A stretch of DNA of 48,663 nt from Natrinema gari JCM 14663 (GCF_000337175.1 NZ_AOIJ01000049.1:176529-225191); one strand, 5' to 3'; positions 24,452 through 33,722 are shown, numbered from the stretch's first letter. Numbers and translations: made by a program. Notes: generated by a model not told the origin, from the sequence alone.

Positions 24452-25804
24452 TCACGGCGCTCGCCACGTCTCGAGCCCGCGGAGTTCCTCGGCGATGACC
24501 GCGATATCGTCGGATTCGAGCACCCCCCGTTCAGTCACGATTTCGTCGATGCAGTCGGCGGGCGTCACGTCGAAGGTCGGGTTCAGCGCGTCGAGCTGCG
24601 CGTCACCGTCGTACACCGCGGATCGTGCGCCGTCCTCGAGGTTCACGTCCTCCCGAGTCGAGACCTTGTCCGTCGCCGCGACGACGGAGACCGGAATCCC
24701 CTCGTGATCGGCGGCGATGGCGAGCGCTCGCGTCCCCGCCTTGTTCACGACGGAGCCGTCGGGACGGACGGTATCCGCGCCGACCACCACTCGACTGATG
24801 GCATTGCATGCGAGCACGTGTGCGGCCGCCGCGTCGGTGTGGACCGTTACGGTACCGGCGGTCGTCTCGGCCAGGCGTTCCGCGACGGCGACCCCCTCGC
24901 AGGCGGGCCGGGACTCGGCGACGAACACGCGCGACGGCTCGGCCGTCTCGAGCGCCTCGAGCACGGTCCCCGAGCGCGAGAGGGTCGCGACGGTGCCGTC
25001 GAGGCGGTCACTCGCAGTCGCCGCGGCGTCGGCGTCGGCGGACAGCGCGCGGTCGATGTTCGACAGCGCCGACTCGAGGACGGCCGACGCACCGGCCCGC
25101 CCGGCCGCTCGGTCCCGGTCGTCGGCGTCGGCCATCGTCCGGTTGACCCGGTTCCGGAGGACGGCCATCGACGGCCGGACCTCGAGCAGCCGATCGGCGA
25201 GGGCGGCGAGTTCATCCCACTCCGCCGCCGGATCGGCGTCGGAGTCGGATCGGTCGGCGACGATCACTCCCGCCCGATCGCGCAACACCTCGAGCGCGCG
25301 CACGGAGAGGGACGCGGCCCCATGGTCGTCGTCGGCCGCGATCGAGCGGACGGTCGGGGCGACGCGGTCGTAGGCGGTCCACAGCTCGGGCACCGTCTCG
25401 CGGTCGTCCCCGACTGACTCGAGGAGTTCGGTGGGGGCGACCCACTCGGCGGCGTCGTGTTCCTCGCTCAGTTCGATCTCGCGGGTCTCACAGTCGAAGA
25501 GGTACGGGTGGACGACCCACTCGCGTCCGAGGGCCGGGTCCGTGAATTCGACCGACCGTCCGGCGCGGACCAGCGAGACGGCGGCGGCCTCGAGACCGGT
25601 TTCCTCGCGAATCTCGGCGCGAACCTGTTCGTCCGGGCGGCCTTCCGCGAACCCGGAAACCCCGCCCCACTGGCCACTGTAGGTACCGACCGCATCGCTG
25701 CGGCGCAACAGCAATACCTCGCCGCGGGTGCGGAGGAACGCGGTGACGACGTGGCTCGCGCTCGCCTCGTCGTGTCCGTCGTGAGCCGTCGGTGAATCAC
25801 GCAT
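24452..25804 (-). CDS. NUDIX domain fused to eIF2B-alpha/R15P isomerase-like domain
   Basis: 450 aa from the ATG at 25804 (MRDSPTAHDGH); the frame extends to 25867, but that would overlap the divergent phosphoesterase. Residues about 10-135 are a NUDIX domain (SGQWGGVSGFAEG, AEIREETGLEA); the arginine of the classical REUxEE motif is alanine. Residues about 180-450 match the IF-2B alpha/beta/delta family, with RPSMAVLRNRVNR, SRPACEGVAVAERL, VVVGADTVRPDGSVVNKAGT and NPTFDVTPADCIDEIVTE. The nearest characterised archaeal relatives are ribose-1,5-bisphosphate isomerase and eIF2B-like proteins. The fusion suggests a coupled nucleotide/sugar-phosphate salvage step, which is inference. Confidence 0.85.
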   Translation of the reverse strand: MRDSPTAHDGHDEASASHVVTAFLRTRGEVLLLRRSDAVGTYSGQWGGVSGFAEGRPDEQVRAEIREETGLEAAAVSLVRAGRSVEFTDPALGREWVVHPYLFDCETREIELSEEHDAAEWVAPTELLESVGDDRETVPELWTAYDRVAPTVRSIAADDDHGAASLSVRALEVLRDRAGVIVADRSDSDADPAAEWDELAALADRLLEVRPSMAVLRNRVNRTMADADDRDRAAGRAGASAVLESALSNIDRALSADADAAATASDRLDGTVATLSRSGTVLEALETAEPSRVFVAESRPACEGVAVAERLAETTAGTVTVHTDAAAAHVLACNAISRVVVGADTVRPDGSVVNKAGTRALAIAADHEGIPVSVVAATDKVSTREDVNLEDGARSAVYDGDAQLDALNPTFDVTPADCIDEIVTERGVLESDDIAVIAEELRGLETWRAP

Positions 25805-25865
25805 ACGCGAAGCCACGACCGCTCGCAGGGAATCGTTTTCGGGACTGGCCGCCGTACGCTCGACC

Positions 25866-26366
25866 ATGCAACGGATCGCAATTATTGCCGATACGCACGT
25901 TCCGTCCCGGGAACGCGACGTTCCCGACTGGGTCGTCGCGGAACTCCGGGCGGCCGACCGGACGATCCACGCGGGGGATTTCGACTCGCGGCAAGCCTAC
26001 GACCGGATCGATGCGCTGGCGAACGGGGCGCTGACCGCCGTCCGCGGCAACACGGACCCGCCGACGATCGACGTCCCACACACCGCGACGCTCGAGGTAG
26101 GCGGCGTGACGTTCGTCGTGACCCACGGTACCGGGACGCCGACGGGATGGCACGAGCGGGTCGCGGAGACCGCTCGCTCCGAAGCGTCCGTCGACGAGCC
26201 GGTCGCCGTCGGGGGCCATATCCACGACGTCGTCGACACGACCGTCAAGGGGGTCCGAGTACTCAATCCCGGGAGCGCGACCGGCGCGGCTCCGGCCGAC
26301 CGCGCGACGATGTACGTCGCGACCGTCGACGACGGAACGTTGACTGTCGAACTCCGTACCGAGTAA
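25866..26366 (+). CDS. YfcE/MJ0936-family metallophosphoesterase
   Basis: 166 aa. Calcineurin-like metal-binding motifs in order: DTH at 9-11, HAGDFD at 35-40, RGNTD at 60-64, THG and GGHIHD, followed by LNPGS typical of the YfcE/MJ0936 group. These are small two-metal phosphodiesterases of uncertain physiological substrate. It is divergent from the NUDIX-IF2B gene with only 61 bp between the starts. Length is normal. Confidence 0.92.
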   Translation: MQRIAIIADTHVPSRERDVPDWVVAELRAADRTIHAGDFDSRQAYDRIDALANGALTAVRGNTDPPTIDVPHTATLEVGGVTFVVTHGTGTPTGWHERVAETARSEASVDEPVAVGGHIHDVVDTTVKGVRVLNPGSATGAAPADRATMYVATVDDGTLTVELRTE

Positions 26367-26397
26367 GCACCCCATCGGCGATCGGCCACGTCCCTGT

Positions 26398-26427
26398 CCC
26401 GAGTGCGTGAACTATACCCGTCTCGGG
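26398..26427. promoter_or_regulatory. Inverted repeat flanking the TATA box of the RHH gene
   Basis: CCCGAG (26398-26403) and CTCGGG (26422-26427) are 6-bp inverted arms that bracket the TATA-like ACTATACCC, which lies about 29 nt before the ATG at 26443. A repressor bound here would block the transcription start. The downstream protein is itself a ribbon-helix-helix type, so autoregulation is plausible. Arms this short can occur by chance. Confidence 0.3.
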
Positions 26428-26442
26428 CACCCCCGTGAAACT

Positions 26443-26988
26443 ATGACACAGCGCGTAACGGTATCGCTCGACGATGACTCGGCGGCGGCCCTCGAGACGC
26501 TGGTCGCCGAAACGGGCAACGGACAGAGTACGGTCGTCCGCCACGCACTCACCTTCTACGCGGCGAACTTCGAAGCGGCAAACGAGCGGCCGAGCGAGAA
26601 CCTCGAGCGATACTACCGGATGCTGTCCTCGGGGGAGCACGTCCTGCTCGACATCGACTTCCTGCATGCCTTCCTCGAGTACTGTTATGCCGGCGGCGAT
26701 CCCGATCCGGAGTTCGTCGAGGCGGCCGACCGCGTTTCCGACTATCACGCACGGGAGTACGGAGCCCGGTTCGACGAGGTCGGCGACCTCCTCGAGTGGC
26801 TCGCCTTCTGTGGGTTCCTCGATGTCCGCGAGGAAGGCGAGGGGGTCTATCACCTCGTCTTCCCCTCGGAAGCCGTTCGCTGGTTTATGACCCGGTTCAT
26901 CGAACGGAGCACCGTCGAATTGCCGACGGAGATCGAACTCGACGGCGGCGTTTCGAAAGTAATCGTCACCGAACGGCCGGCCGAGTAA
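26443..26988 (+). CDS. Ribbon-helix-helix (CopG-like) domain protein
   Basis: 181 aa from the ATG at 26443; the in-frame GTG at 26407 lies upstream of the TATA box and is rejected. Residues 1-45 form a ribbon-helix-helix DNA-binding domain: strand QRVTVSLDDD, then AAALETLVAETGNGQSTVVRHALTFYAANF. The rest (about 50-181) is an acidic alpha/beta region with LLDIDFLHAFLEYCYAGG and GEGVYHLVFPSEAVRWFM that I do not recognise; it could be a ligand-binding or dimerisation domain. Probable transcription regulator with unknown targets. It stands alone between the phosphoesterase and the Nramp-hydantoinase operon. Confidence 0.8.
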   Translation: MTQRVTVSLDDDSAAALETLVAETGNGQSTVVRHALTFYAANFEAANERPSENLERYYRMLSSGEHVLLDIDFLHAFLEYCYAGGDPDPEFVEAADRVSDYHAREYGARFDEVGDLLEWLAFCGFLDVREEGEGVYHLVFPSEAVRWFMTRFIERSTVELPTEIELDGGVSKVIVTERPAE

Positions 26989-27192
26989 CGGGCGCTCGGA
27001 ACGGACACCGCTCGAGGACCGACGAGACGGGCTGAACGCGGGCGGCGGAAAGCAGCCGAACCGAGACGTTCATACTAATTCACACGGTTTCACATCGGCC
27101 CCGCCGCGGTTCGATCGGTTGAAACGGTCGTATGTGCGGGTCTTAACAACCCTTTTAGCTCCATCGGAGAGTGGTGTATGTGAGTACACATC

Positions 27193-28398
27193 ATGGGAGT
27201 GATTGACCGACTGAAGGCGATCGGACCGGGCGCGCTCGTCGCAGCGGCGTTCATCGGTCCGGGAACGGTAACGACCGCGAGCGTGATCGGTGCCGAGTAC
27301 GCGTATCTGCTCGTGTGGACCATCGCGTTCTCGATCCTGGCGACGATCGTCCTCCAGGAGATGAGCGCGCGGCTGGGATTGATCACGCAGGAGGGACTCG
27401 GTGAGGCGTTTCGCGACGAGTTCGACAATCCGATTCCGCGGACGATCACCGTCGCGCTCGTCGTGAGCGCGATCGGCATCGGGACGGCGGCGTTCCAGAC
27501 GGGCAACATCGTCGGCGGCGCTGCCGGCCTGTCGGCGATCACTGGCGTCAGCGAATCCGTCTGGGGACCGATCATCGGTCTCGTCGCCGCCGGATTGCTG
27601 TGGACCGGGAACTACAAACTGATCGAACGGGTCTTCGTCGGCCTCGTCGGCATCATGGGAACGGCGTTCCTAGTCAACGCGCTCATGGTCCGACCCGATC
27701 TCGGCTCGCTGGCCGGCGGGCTCGTCCCGACCGTTCCCGAGGGATCGGCGTACCTCATTGCCGGCCTCGTCGGGACGACCGTCGTCGGCTACAACCTGTT
27801 CCTCCACGCGAGCACCGTCCAGGAACGATGGGACGGCCCCGAGGACCTCGCCGAGTGTCGCACGGACACGATCGGGATGGTCATCGTCGGCGGGATCATC
27901 ACGACAGCGATTGTCGTCACGGCCGCCGCAGTGTTCCCCGCGGGGACCGAGATCAACAACGTCGGCGAAATGGCCGACCAGCTCGAGCCGGTGTTCGGCG
28001 GGTACGCCCTCACCTTCTTCGCGATCGGCCTCTTCGCGGCCGGCTTCACGAGCGCCATGAGCGCGCCGCTAGCCGGTGCCTACGCCACCGCCGGCGCGCT
28101 GGGCTGGGAGCGGGACCTGACCTCGACTCGGTTCCGAGCGATCTGGATGACGATTCTCGGCGTCGGCATCGTCTTCTCGGCGCTCGACTACAATCCCGTG
28201 CAGGTGATCGTCTTCGCACAGGTCGCCAACGGCCTCCTGTTGCCGATCCTGGCGGTCTTCCTCATCTACGCGATGAACAACCGCGACCTGCTGGGCGAGC
28301 ACACGAACACCACCCTCCAGAACGTCCTCGGCGGGATCATTACGCTCGTCGTGGTCGGGATCGGCCTACGAACGCTCTACGACGTGCTCTTCCTCTGA
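27193..28398 (+). CDS. Nramp-superfamily transporter lacking the canonical metal-site motifs
   Basis: 401 aa, about 11 membrane helices, laid out like Nramp/SLC11 proteins. In helix 1 the usual DPGN reads GPGT (residues 22-25 in AAAFIGPGTVTTAS), so the metal-binding Asp and Asn are gone. In helix 6 the usual MPHN reads VGYN (GTTVVGYNLFLHAS, about 194-207), so the metal-contacting Met is gone too. Such divergent Nramp relatives are annotated as metal transporters by homology, but this one probably carries something else or binds metal differently. It leads an operon with hydantoinase A/B and a racemase/isomerase-like gene (11 bp to the next start), so uptake of a hydantoin-, oxoproline- or acid-type substrate is a reasonable alternative. 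Confidence 0.82.
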   Translation: MGVIDRLKAIGPGALVAAAFIGPGTVTTASVIGAEYAYLLVWTIAFSILATIVLQEMSARLGLITQEGLGEAFRDEFDNPIPRTITVALVVSAIGIGTAAFQTGNIVGGAAGLSAITGVSESVWGPIIGLVAAGLLWTGNYKLIERVFVGLVGIMGTAFLVNALMVRPDLGSLAGGLVPTVPEGSAYLIAGLVGTTVVGYNLFLHASTVQERWDGPEDLAECRTDTIGMVIVGGIITTAIVVTAAAVFPAGTEINNVGEMADQLEPVFGGYALTFFAIGLFAAGFTSAMSAPLAGAYATAGALGWERDLTSTRFRAIWMTILGVGIVFSALDYNPVQVIVFAQVANGLLLPILAVFLIYAMNNRDLLGEHTNTTLQNVLGGIITLVVVGIGLRTLYDVLFL

Positions 28399-28409
28399 CA
28401 ACTCCCTCC

Positions 28410-30485
28410 ATGACAGATTCAAATCAATCCGATACGAATGCGGACGCAATGACTCGCGACGACCGAACGGCTGCGAGCGGTGCCACGCGCATCGGCGTCG
28501 ACGTCGGCGGGACCTTCACCGACGTGGCGCTCTCGATCGACGACCGCCTCGTCACCGCGAAAGTACCCTCGACCGATCCTCAGCACGTCGGCGTTCTCGA
28601 GGGAATCGATAAGGCCTGTGACGACGCCGGCATCGACCCCGGCGAGATCGACGGCTTCGCCCACGCGATGACCGTCTCGGTCAACGCCCTCCTCGAGCGC
28701 GGCGGCGCGACGACGGCGCTCGTGACGACCGAGGGGTTCCGGGACGTCCTCGAGATCGGCCGGCAGGACCGGCCCGATCTGTACGATCTCGAGGCCGAGA
28801 AACCCGAGCCGCTGGTGCCTCGAGACCGGCGGTTCGAGGTCGACGAGCGGACGACGACCGAGGGCGTCGAGCGCCCGGTCGACGAGCGCGAGGTCCGCGA
28901 CCTGGCGGCGACGCTGCGCGAGCGCGACATCGAGGCGGTCGCGGTCTCTCTGCTACACGCCTACGCCGACCCCGACAACGAGCGCGTCGTGGCCGAGACG
29001 CTGCGCGAGGAACTCGCAGTGCCCGTCTCCGCCTCCCACGAGGTCCTCGCGGAGTTCCGCGAGTTCGAGCGGACCTCGACGACTGCCGTCGACGCCTACG
29101 TCCGTCCGGCGATCGACCGCTACGTCGGACGGCTGGTCGAAGAAGCCAACGCCGCCGGGATACCGGCCCCGCGGATCATGCAAGCCAACGGCGGGATCGC
29201 CGACCCCGAGACGGTGCGTGACCACGCCGTGACGACCACGCTGTCGGGGCCCGCGGCGGGCGTCGTCGGTGCCGCGGCGACCGTCGACGACGCCGACGTC
29301 GAGGGTCTGGTCACCTTCGACATGGGCGGCACCTCGAGCGACGTGAGCCTCGTCCGGGACGGCCGGGCCGAGCGGACGACCGACGCGGAGATCGACGGCT
29401 TACCGATCCGGACGCCGATGGTTGACGTGAACACGGTCGGCGCGGGTGGGGGCTCGATCGCGTGGGTCGATTCGGGCGGCGCGCTCCGGGTCGGTCCGGA
29501 GTCGTCGGGCGCGGACCCCGGCCCCGCCTGCTACGGTCGCGGCGGGACGCGGCCGACGGTCACCGACGCCAACGTCGTGCTTGGCTACATCGGCCCCGAG
29601 ACGGCGCTGGGTGGTGAGATGACCCTCGACATCGAGGCGGCCCGCGAGGCGCTCGAGCGACTGGCCGACGAGGCTGGACTGGACGGCGCGCTCGAGGCGG
29701 CCCGCGGAGTCTACCGCGTCGCGAACGCGACGATGACGCGGACGATCCGGTCGGTCACCGTCGAGCGCGGGCACGACCCCCGCGAGTTCGCGCTCGTGGC
29801 CTTCGGCGGCGCGGGCCCGATGCACGCCGCGGCGCTGGCCGACTCGCTGTCGGTCGACCGGGTTGTCGTCCCGCGACCGGGCGGGGTCCTCTCCGCGTTC
29901 GGGCTGCTCGCGGCCGACGAGAGCTACGACGCCGTTCGGACGGTCGGCGTGGGACTCGAGGGCGCGGCTCCCGCCGATCTCGAGACCGTCTACGACGATC
30001 TCGTGGCCGACGTGCTCGCGGACGCGTCCGAGCAGGACGCGGCGCGGGTCGAGCGCGCGGCCGACTGCCGGTACGCGGGCCAGAGCTTCGAGTTGACCGT
30101 CGCCGTCGGCGATGAGTTCGATGCGGCGGCGGTCGCCGATCGCTTCCACGACGCCCACGAGCGGACCTACGGCTACGCGATGGACGAATCGATCGAGGTC
30201 GTCAATCTCCGCGCGACGGCGACCGTCCCCGGAACGGAGCCGGCCATCCGCCACGAGGGGGCCGGCGACGCACGAATCGGGACCCGCGAGGCACACTTCC
30301 CCGGCAGCGGCGCGGGGGATGCGGCCGTCTACGACCGCGATCGGCTTCCGGCGGGCGCGTCCGTCGCGGGGCCGGCGATCCTCGAGCAGGCCGAGAGCAC
30401 GACCGTCGTGCCGCCGACCTGGACGGGGCGGATTCTGGCGGACGGCACGCTTGTCATGACGCGCACGGAGGGAGACGACCGATGA
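28410..30485 (+). CDS. hyuA: Hydantoinase/oxoprolinase subunit A
   Basis: 691 aa from the ATG at 28410, which follows the transporter stop by 11 bp; the open frame upstream is a shadow of the transporter gene. ASKHA-fold ATP-binding motifs: IGVDVGGTFTDVALS near 27-41, SGPAAGVVGAA, TFDMGGTSSDVSLV, NTVGAGGGSIAWVD and AFGGAGPMHA. Length is normal for HyuA/N-methylhydantoinase subunit A. With HyuB it performs ATP-dependent ring opening of hydantoins, N-methylhydantoin or 5-oxoproline, and acetone-carboxylase-type relatives share the fold. The substrate cannot be told from sequence. ATGA overlap with the B gene. Confidence 0.92.
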   Translation: MTDSNQSDTNADAMTRDDRTAASGATRIGVDVGGTFTDVALSIDDRLVTAKVPSTDPQHVGVLEGIDKACDDAGIDPGEIDGFAHAMTVSVNALLERGGATTALVTTEGFRDVLEIGRQDRPDLYDLEAEKPEPLVPRDRRFEVDERTTTEGVERPVDEREVRDLAATLRERDIEAVAVSLLHAYADPDNERVVAETLREELAVPVSASHEVLAEFREFERTSTTAVDAYVRPAIDRYVGRLVEEANAAGIPAPRIMQANGGIADPETVRDHAVTTTLSGPAAGVVGAAATVDDADVEGLVTFDMGGTSSDVSLVRDGRAERTTDAEIDGLPIRTPMVDVNTVGAGGGSIAWVDSGGALRVGPESSGADPGPACYGRGGTRPTVTDANVVLGYIGPETALGGEMTLDIEAAREALERLADEAGLDGALEAARGVYRVANATMTRTIRSVTVERGHDPREFALVAFGGAGPMHAAALADSLSVDRVVVPRPGGVLSAFGLLAADESYDAVRTVGVGLEGAAPADLETVYDDLVADVLADASEQDAARVERAADCRYAGQSFELTVAVGDEFDAAAVADRFHDAHERTYGYAMDESIEVVNLRATATVPGTEPAIRHEGAGDARIGTREAHFPGSGAGDAAVYDRDRLPAGASVAGPAILEQAESTTVVPPTWTGRILADGTLVMTRTEGDDR

Positions 30486-32107
30486 CACCGAACGGAACCG
30501 AGGAGACGGCCGACGGCATCGATCCAGTGACCCTGGAAGTACTGCGCAACCAACTCGAGAGCGTCGCCGAGGAGATGGGACAGACCCTGATCCGCGGCGC
30601 GTACTCGCCGAACATCAAGGAACGGCGGGACTGCTCGACGGCGCTGTTCGACGCCGCGGGGCGGATGATCGCCCAGGCCGAACACATTCCGGTCCATCTC
30701 GGTGCGATGCCCGCGGCCGTTGACGCGGTCCGCGAGCACGATCCGAAGCCGGGCGACGTGTTCCTGCTCAACGATCCCTTCACCGGCGGGACACACCTCC
30801 CGGACGTGACGATGGTCTCGCCGATCGCCCCCGGTCGGGGCGGTGCCGAGGACGAACCCGATGACAGGGAAATCGTCGGGTATGCGGTGTCTCGAGCCCA
30901 CCACGCCGATGTCGGCGGCATGACTCCCGGGAGCATGCCGGCCGGCGCACAGGAGATCTATCAGGAAGGGCTGCGACTCCCGCCGTCCCGGCTCGTCGAT
31001 GGCGGTGATCGTCGGGAGGACGTCCGCTCGCTCGTCCTCGCCAACGTTCGCAACCCCGGCGAGCGGCGGGCCGATCTCCGCGCACAGCAGGCGGCGAACG
31101 AACGCGCCGAGGAACGCCTCGCCGATCTGTTCGATGAACACGGTCGCGAGACCGTCCTCTCCGGGTTCGACGCCGTGATCGACTACTCCCGCGAGCGGAT
31201 CGCCGAGGAAATCGCGACGCTACCCGACGGGGTCTACGAGGCGACGGACGTCCTCGAGGGCGACGGCATCACCGACGAGGATATCGAAATCGCGGTGACG
31301 GTGACGGTCGACGGCGAGACGATCGACGTGGACTTTGCCGGCACCGCCGCGCAGGTCGCGGGGAACCTCAACGCGCCGCTTGCGGTCGCGACGAGCGCCG
31401 TCTACTTCGTCGTTCGCTGTATCACCGATCCCGAGATTCCGCCGAACCACGGCTGCTACGAGCCGGTACGCGTCAGCGCACCGGAGGGAACGCTGTTGAA
31501 TCCGAACCCCCCCGCCGCCGTGGTCGGCGGCAACGTCGAGACCAGTCAACGAGTCACCGACGTGGTCTTTACCGCGCTCGCCGGAGCCGCGCCCGACCGC
31601 GTGCCCGCACAGGGACAGGGGACGATGAACAACCTGACCATCGGCGCGCGGGACGGCTCCTTTACCTACTACGAGACCATCGGCGGCGGCTTCGGCGCGC
31701 GTGCGGGCCGCGACGGCATGGACGGCGTCCAGGTCGGAATGACCAACACGCTCAACACGCCCGTCGAATCCCTCGAGACCGAGTACCCGCTGCGGGTCGA
31801 CCGCTACGCGCTCCGGGACGGCAGCGGCGGTCGCGGGCGGTTCCGCGGCGGCCTCGGCCTCGAGCGAACGGTGACCGTCGAGGAACCGGCGACGGTGTCG
31901 CTGCTGACCGAGCGCCGCCGCCACGCGCCGACGGGCGTCGCCGGCGGTGAGAGCGGCGCGACCGGCGAAAACCTGATCGACGGCGAGGCGGTGCCCGCGA
32001 AGACGACGATCGATGTCGACGCCGGGACGACCGTCACCGTGCGGACTCCCGGTGGCGGCGGACACGGTGAGCCGGAGAAACGCGGCGACGGAGAGGCCGA
32101 TGACTGA
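30482..32107 (+). CDS. hyuB: Hydantoinase/oxoprolinase subunit B
   Basis: 541 aa, start overlapping the hyuA stop by 4 bp. Family motifs: DPVTLEVLRNQLESVAEEMG, ERRDCSTALFDAAGRM, HIPVHLGAMP, LLNDPFTGGTHLPDVTM, RAHHADVGGMTPGSMP and GGFGARAGRDGMDGVQ. Length fits HyuB. It is the partner of HyuA in ATP-dependent cyclic amide hydrolysis. Its end overlaps the next gene by 8 bp, which places all four genes from the transporter onward in one operon. Confidence 0.92.
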   Translation: MTPNGTEETADGIDPVTLEVLRNQLESVAEEMGQTLIRGAYSPNIKERRDCSTALFDAAGRMIAQAEHIPVHLGAMPAAVDAVREHDPKPGDVFLLNDPFTGGTHLPDVTMVSPIAPGRGGAEDEPDDREIVGYAVSRAHHADVGGMTPGSMPAGAQEIYQEGLRLPPSRLVDGGDRREDVRSLVLANVRNPGERRADLRAQQAANERAEERLADLFDEHGRETVLSGFDAVIDYSRERIAEEIATLPDGVYEATDVLEGDGITDEDIEIAVTVTVDGETIDVDFAGTAAQVAGNLNAPLAVATSAVYFVVRCITDPEIPPNHGCYEPVRVSAPEGTLLNPNPPAAVVGGNVETSQRVTDVVFTALAGAAPDRVPAQGQGTMNNLTIGARDGSFTYYETIGGGFGARAGRDGMDGVQVGMTNTLNTPVESLETEYPLRVDRYALRDGSGGRGRFRGGLGLERTVTVEEPATVSLLTERRRHAPTGVAGGESGATGENLIDGEAVPAKTTIDVDAGTTVTVRTPGGGGHGEPEKRGDGEADD

Positions 32108-32825
32108 CGCCGATGCCGACCGCGGTGGCCGACTGGGGCTGATCGTCCCCTCATCGAACACGACGGCCGAACCGGAGTTCCGGGCGTTCCTCCCCGACGG
32201 GACCACCGTCCACGGCGCGCGGATGGCCCTCGAGTCGGTCACCGTCGATGAACTCGACGCGATGAGCGACGACGCGGCGCGGGCTGCTGAACTCCTCGGC
32301 CACGCCGCCGTCGACGCGGTCGCCTACGCCTGCACGACTGGGAGTCTCTTGCATGGTCCCGGGTTCGACGCCGAACTCGAGGCGCGTCTGCGGGAGGCGG
32401 CCGGCGTCCCCGCGGTCGCGACCGCGCGCTCGGTCGTCCGCGCGCTCGACGCGCTCGAGGCTGATCGGATCGCGGTCGCGACGCCGTATACCCCCGAACT
32501 CGACGAGCGAGAGCGGGCATTCCTTGAGGACGCGGGCTTCGACATCGCGTCGATCGACGGTCGCGGACTCGCGGCGAACACGGCCATCGGCGCACTGACC
32601 CCCGACGACGCCGCCCGGCAGGTACTCGCGGCCGTCGACGGTGACGATGTCGATGCTGTCTTCGTCTCCTGTACGAACTATCGGTCGCTGGCCGCGGTCG
32701 ACGACCTCGAGTCACGACTCGGGGTCCCAGTGATCACGAGCAACGGCGCGACGCTGTGGGACACCTGCGGAGCGGCCGGGCTCGCGGTCGACGGGCCGGG
32801 AACGGTGTTCGAACACAAACGGTAA
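32100..32825 (+). CDS. Maleate isomerase / Asp-Glu-hydantoin racemase superfamily enzyme
   Basis: 241 aa from the ATG at 32100, overlapping hyuB by 8 bp. The two-cysteine racemase fold is evident: GLIVPSSNTTAEPEF near the start, Cys78 in VAYACTTGS and Cys191 in VFVSCTNYRSL, and NGATLWD near the C-terminus. The start and the SSNTT motif resemble maleate cis-trans isomerase/arylmalonate decarboxylase relatives. In this operon it could racemise a hydantoin or N-carbamoyl amino acid so that both enantiomers are usable, or isomerise an acid product; context favours the former, motifs the latter. Both catalytic-type cysteines are intact. Confidence 0.8.
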   Translation: MTDADADRGGRLGLIVPSSNTTAEPEFRAFLPDGTTVHGARMALESVTVDELDAMSDDAARAAELLGHAAVDAVAYACTTGSLLHGPGFDAELEARLREAAGVPAVATARSVVRALDALEADRIAVATPYTPELDERERAFLEDAGFDIASIDGRGLAANTAIGALTPDDAARQVLAAVDGDDVDAVFVSCTNYRSLAAVDDLESRLGVPVITSNGATLWDTCGAAGLAVDGPGTVFEHKR

Positions 32826-32951
32826 TCCCTCGCGTCCGGGCGTGCTCGGTCGCCGGTCCCCGTCGACCCCCCGCTCCGATCGGTCCTCACCATCACTGGC
32901 CGAAGTCTCCGGTGACGGTGACCTTTTGACGCCGCTTCCCCACCCACCGAT

Positions 32952-33722
32952 ATGGAACTCAACGGCGTGGCGGACCTGCCCGAAATCCGCCCCGGCGACG
33001 ACATCGCCGCCCTCGTCGCGGATCGGGCCGCCCTTGAGCCCGGTGACGTGCTCACGGTCGCGAGTACGATCGTCTCGAAGGCGGAGGGCCGGACGGCGGA
33101 TCTCGAGGACTACCCCGTTAGCGGACGGGCACGGGAAATCGCCGACCGGCTCGAGTCGGTTGCAGGCGAGGAGAAGGACCCCCGGTTCGCGCAGGCGATC
33201 ATCGAGGAGAGTTCGGAACTGCTGATCGACTGTCCGTTCCTGCTGGCGGAGACGCGCTTTGGCCACATCTGCCCGAACGCGGGGATCGACCGCTCGAACG
33301 TGCCCGATCACGACCTCCTGTTGCTGCCAAAGCGGCCGACGGAGAGCGCCGAACGGATTCGATCGGGGCTCGCCGAGCGCGGGATCGAAGATGTCGCGGT
33401 GGTCGTGACCGACACCTGCGGACGGCCGTTCCGGCACGGACAGACCGGCGTCGCGATCGGGTGGGCGGGCATGCCCGCGAGCCGGGACTGGCGCGGCGAG
33501 CGGGACCGCGACGGCCACGAACTCGGCGTTACCGTCCAGTCGGTCGTCGACGAACTCGCCGCCGCCGCGAACCTCGTGACCGGCGAGGGGGCCGGCGGGA
33601 CGCCCGCCGTCGTCGTCCGGGACTGGGACTTCGGCACTCACGAGGGCAGCGACGAACTGTTCCGTTCGGTCGAAGACGATCTGGTTCGGCAGGCGCTGCG
33701 AACGTGGAGGGGCGACGGATGA
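32952..33722 (+). CDS. cofE: Coenzyme F420-0:L-glutamate ligase CofE
   Basis: 256 aa, usual archaeal length. It adds glutamates to F420-0 in a GTP-dependent reaction, the last step of F420 synthesis. Motifs: LEPGDVLTVASTIVSKAEGR, GHICPNAGIDRSNV, VVVTDTCGRPFRHGQTGVAIGWAG and ELAAAANLVTGEG. A TATA-like CCTTTTGAC lies about 28 nt before the ATG, so it has its own promoter after a 126-bp spacer. Its TGA overlaps the start of mer, linking F420 supply to an F420-dependent enzyme. Confidence 0.94.
   Translation: MELNGVADLPEIRPGDDIAALVADRAALEPGDVLTVASTIVSKAEGRTADLEDYPVSGRAREIADRLESVAGEEKDPRFAQAIIEESSELLIDCPFLLAETRFGHICPNAGIDRSNVPDHDLLLLPKRPTESAERIRSGLAERGIEDVAVVVTDTCGRPFRHGQTGVAIGWAGMPASRDWRGERDRDGHELGVTVQSVVDELAAAANLVTGEGAGGTPAVVVRDWDFGTHEGSDELFRSVEDDLVRQALRTWRGDG

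Noticed and set aside
27177-27191. ATGTG-AGTA-CACAT inverted repeat just before the Nramp-like gene
   Set aside because: Arms of only 5 bp right at the start codon; too weak to call an operator without comparative support.
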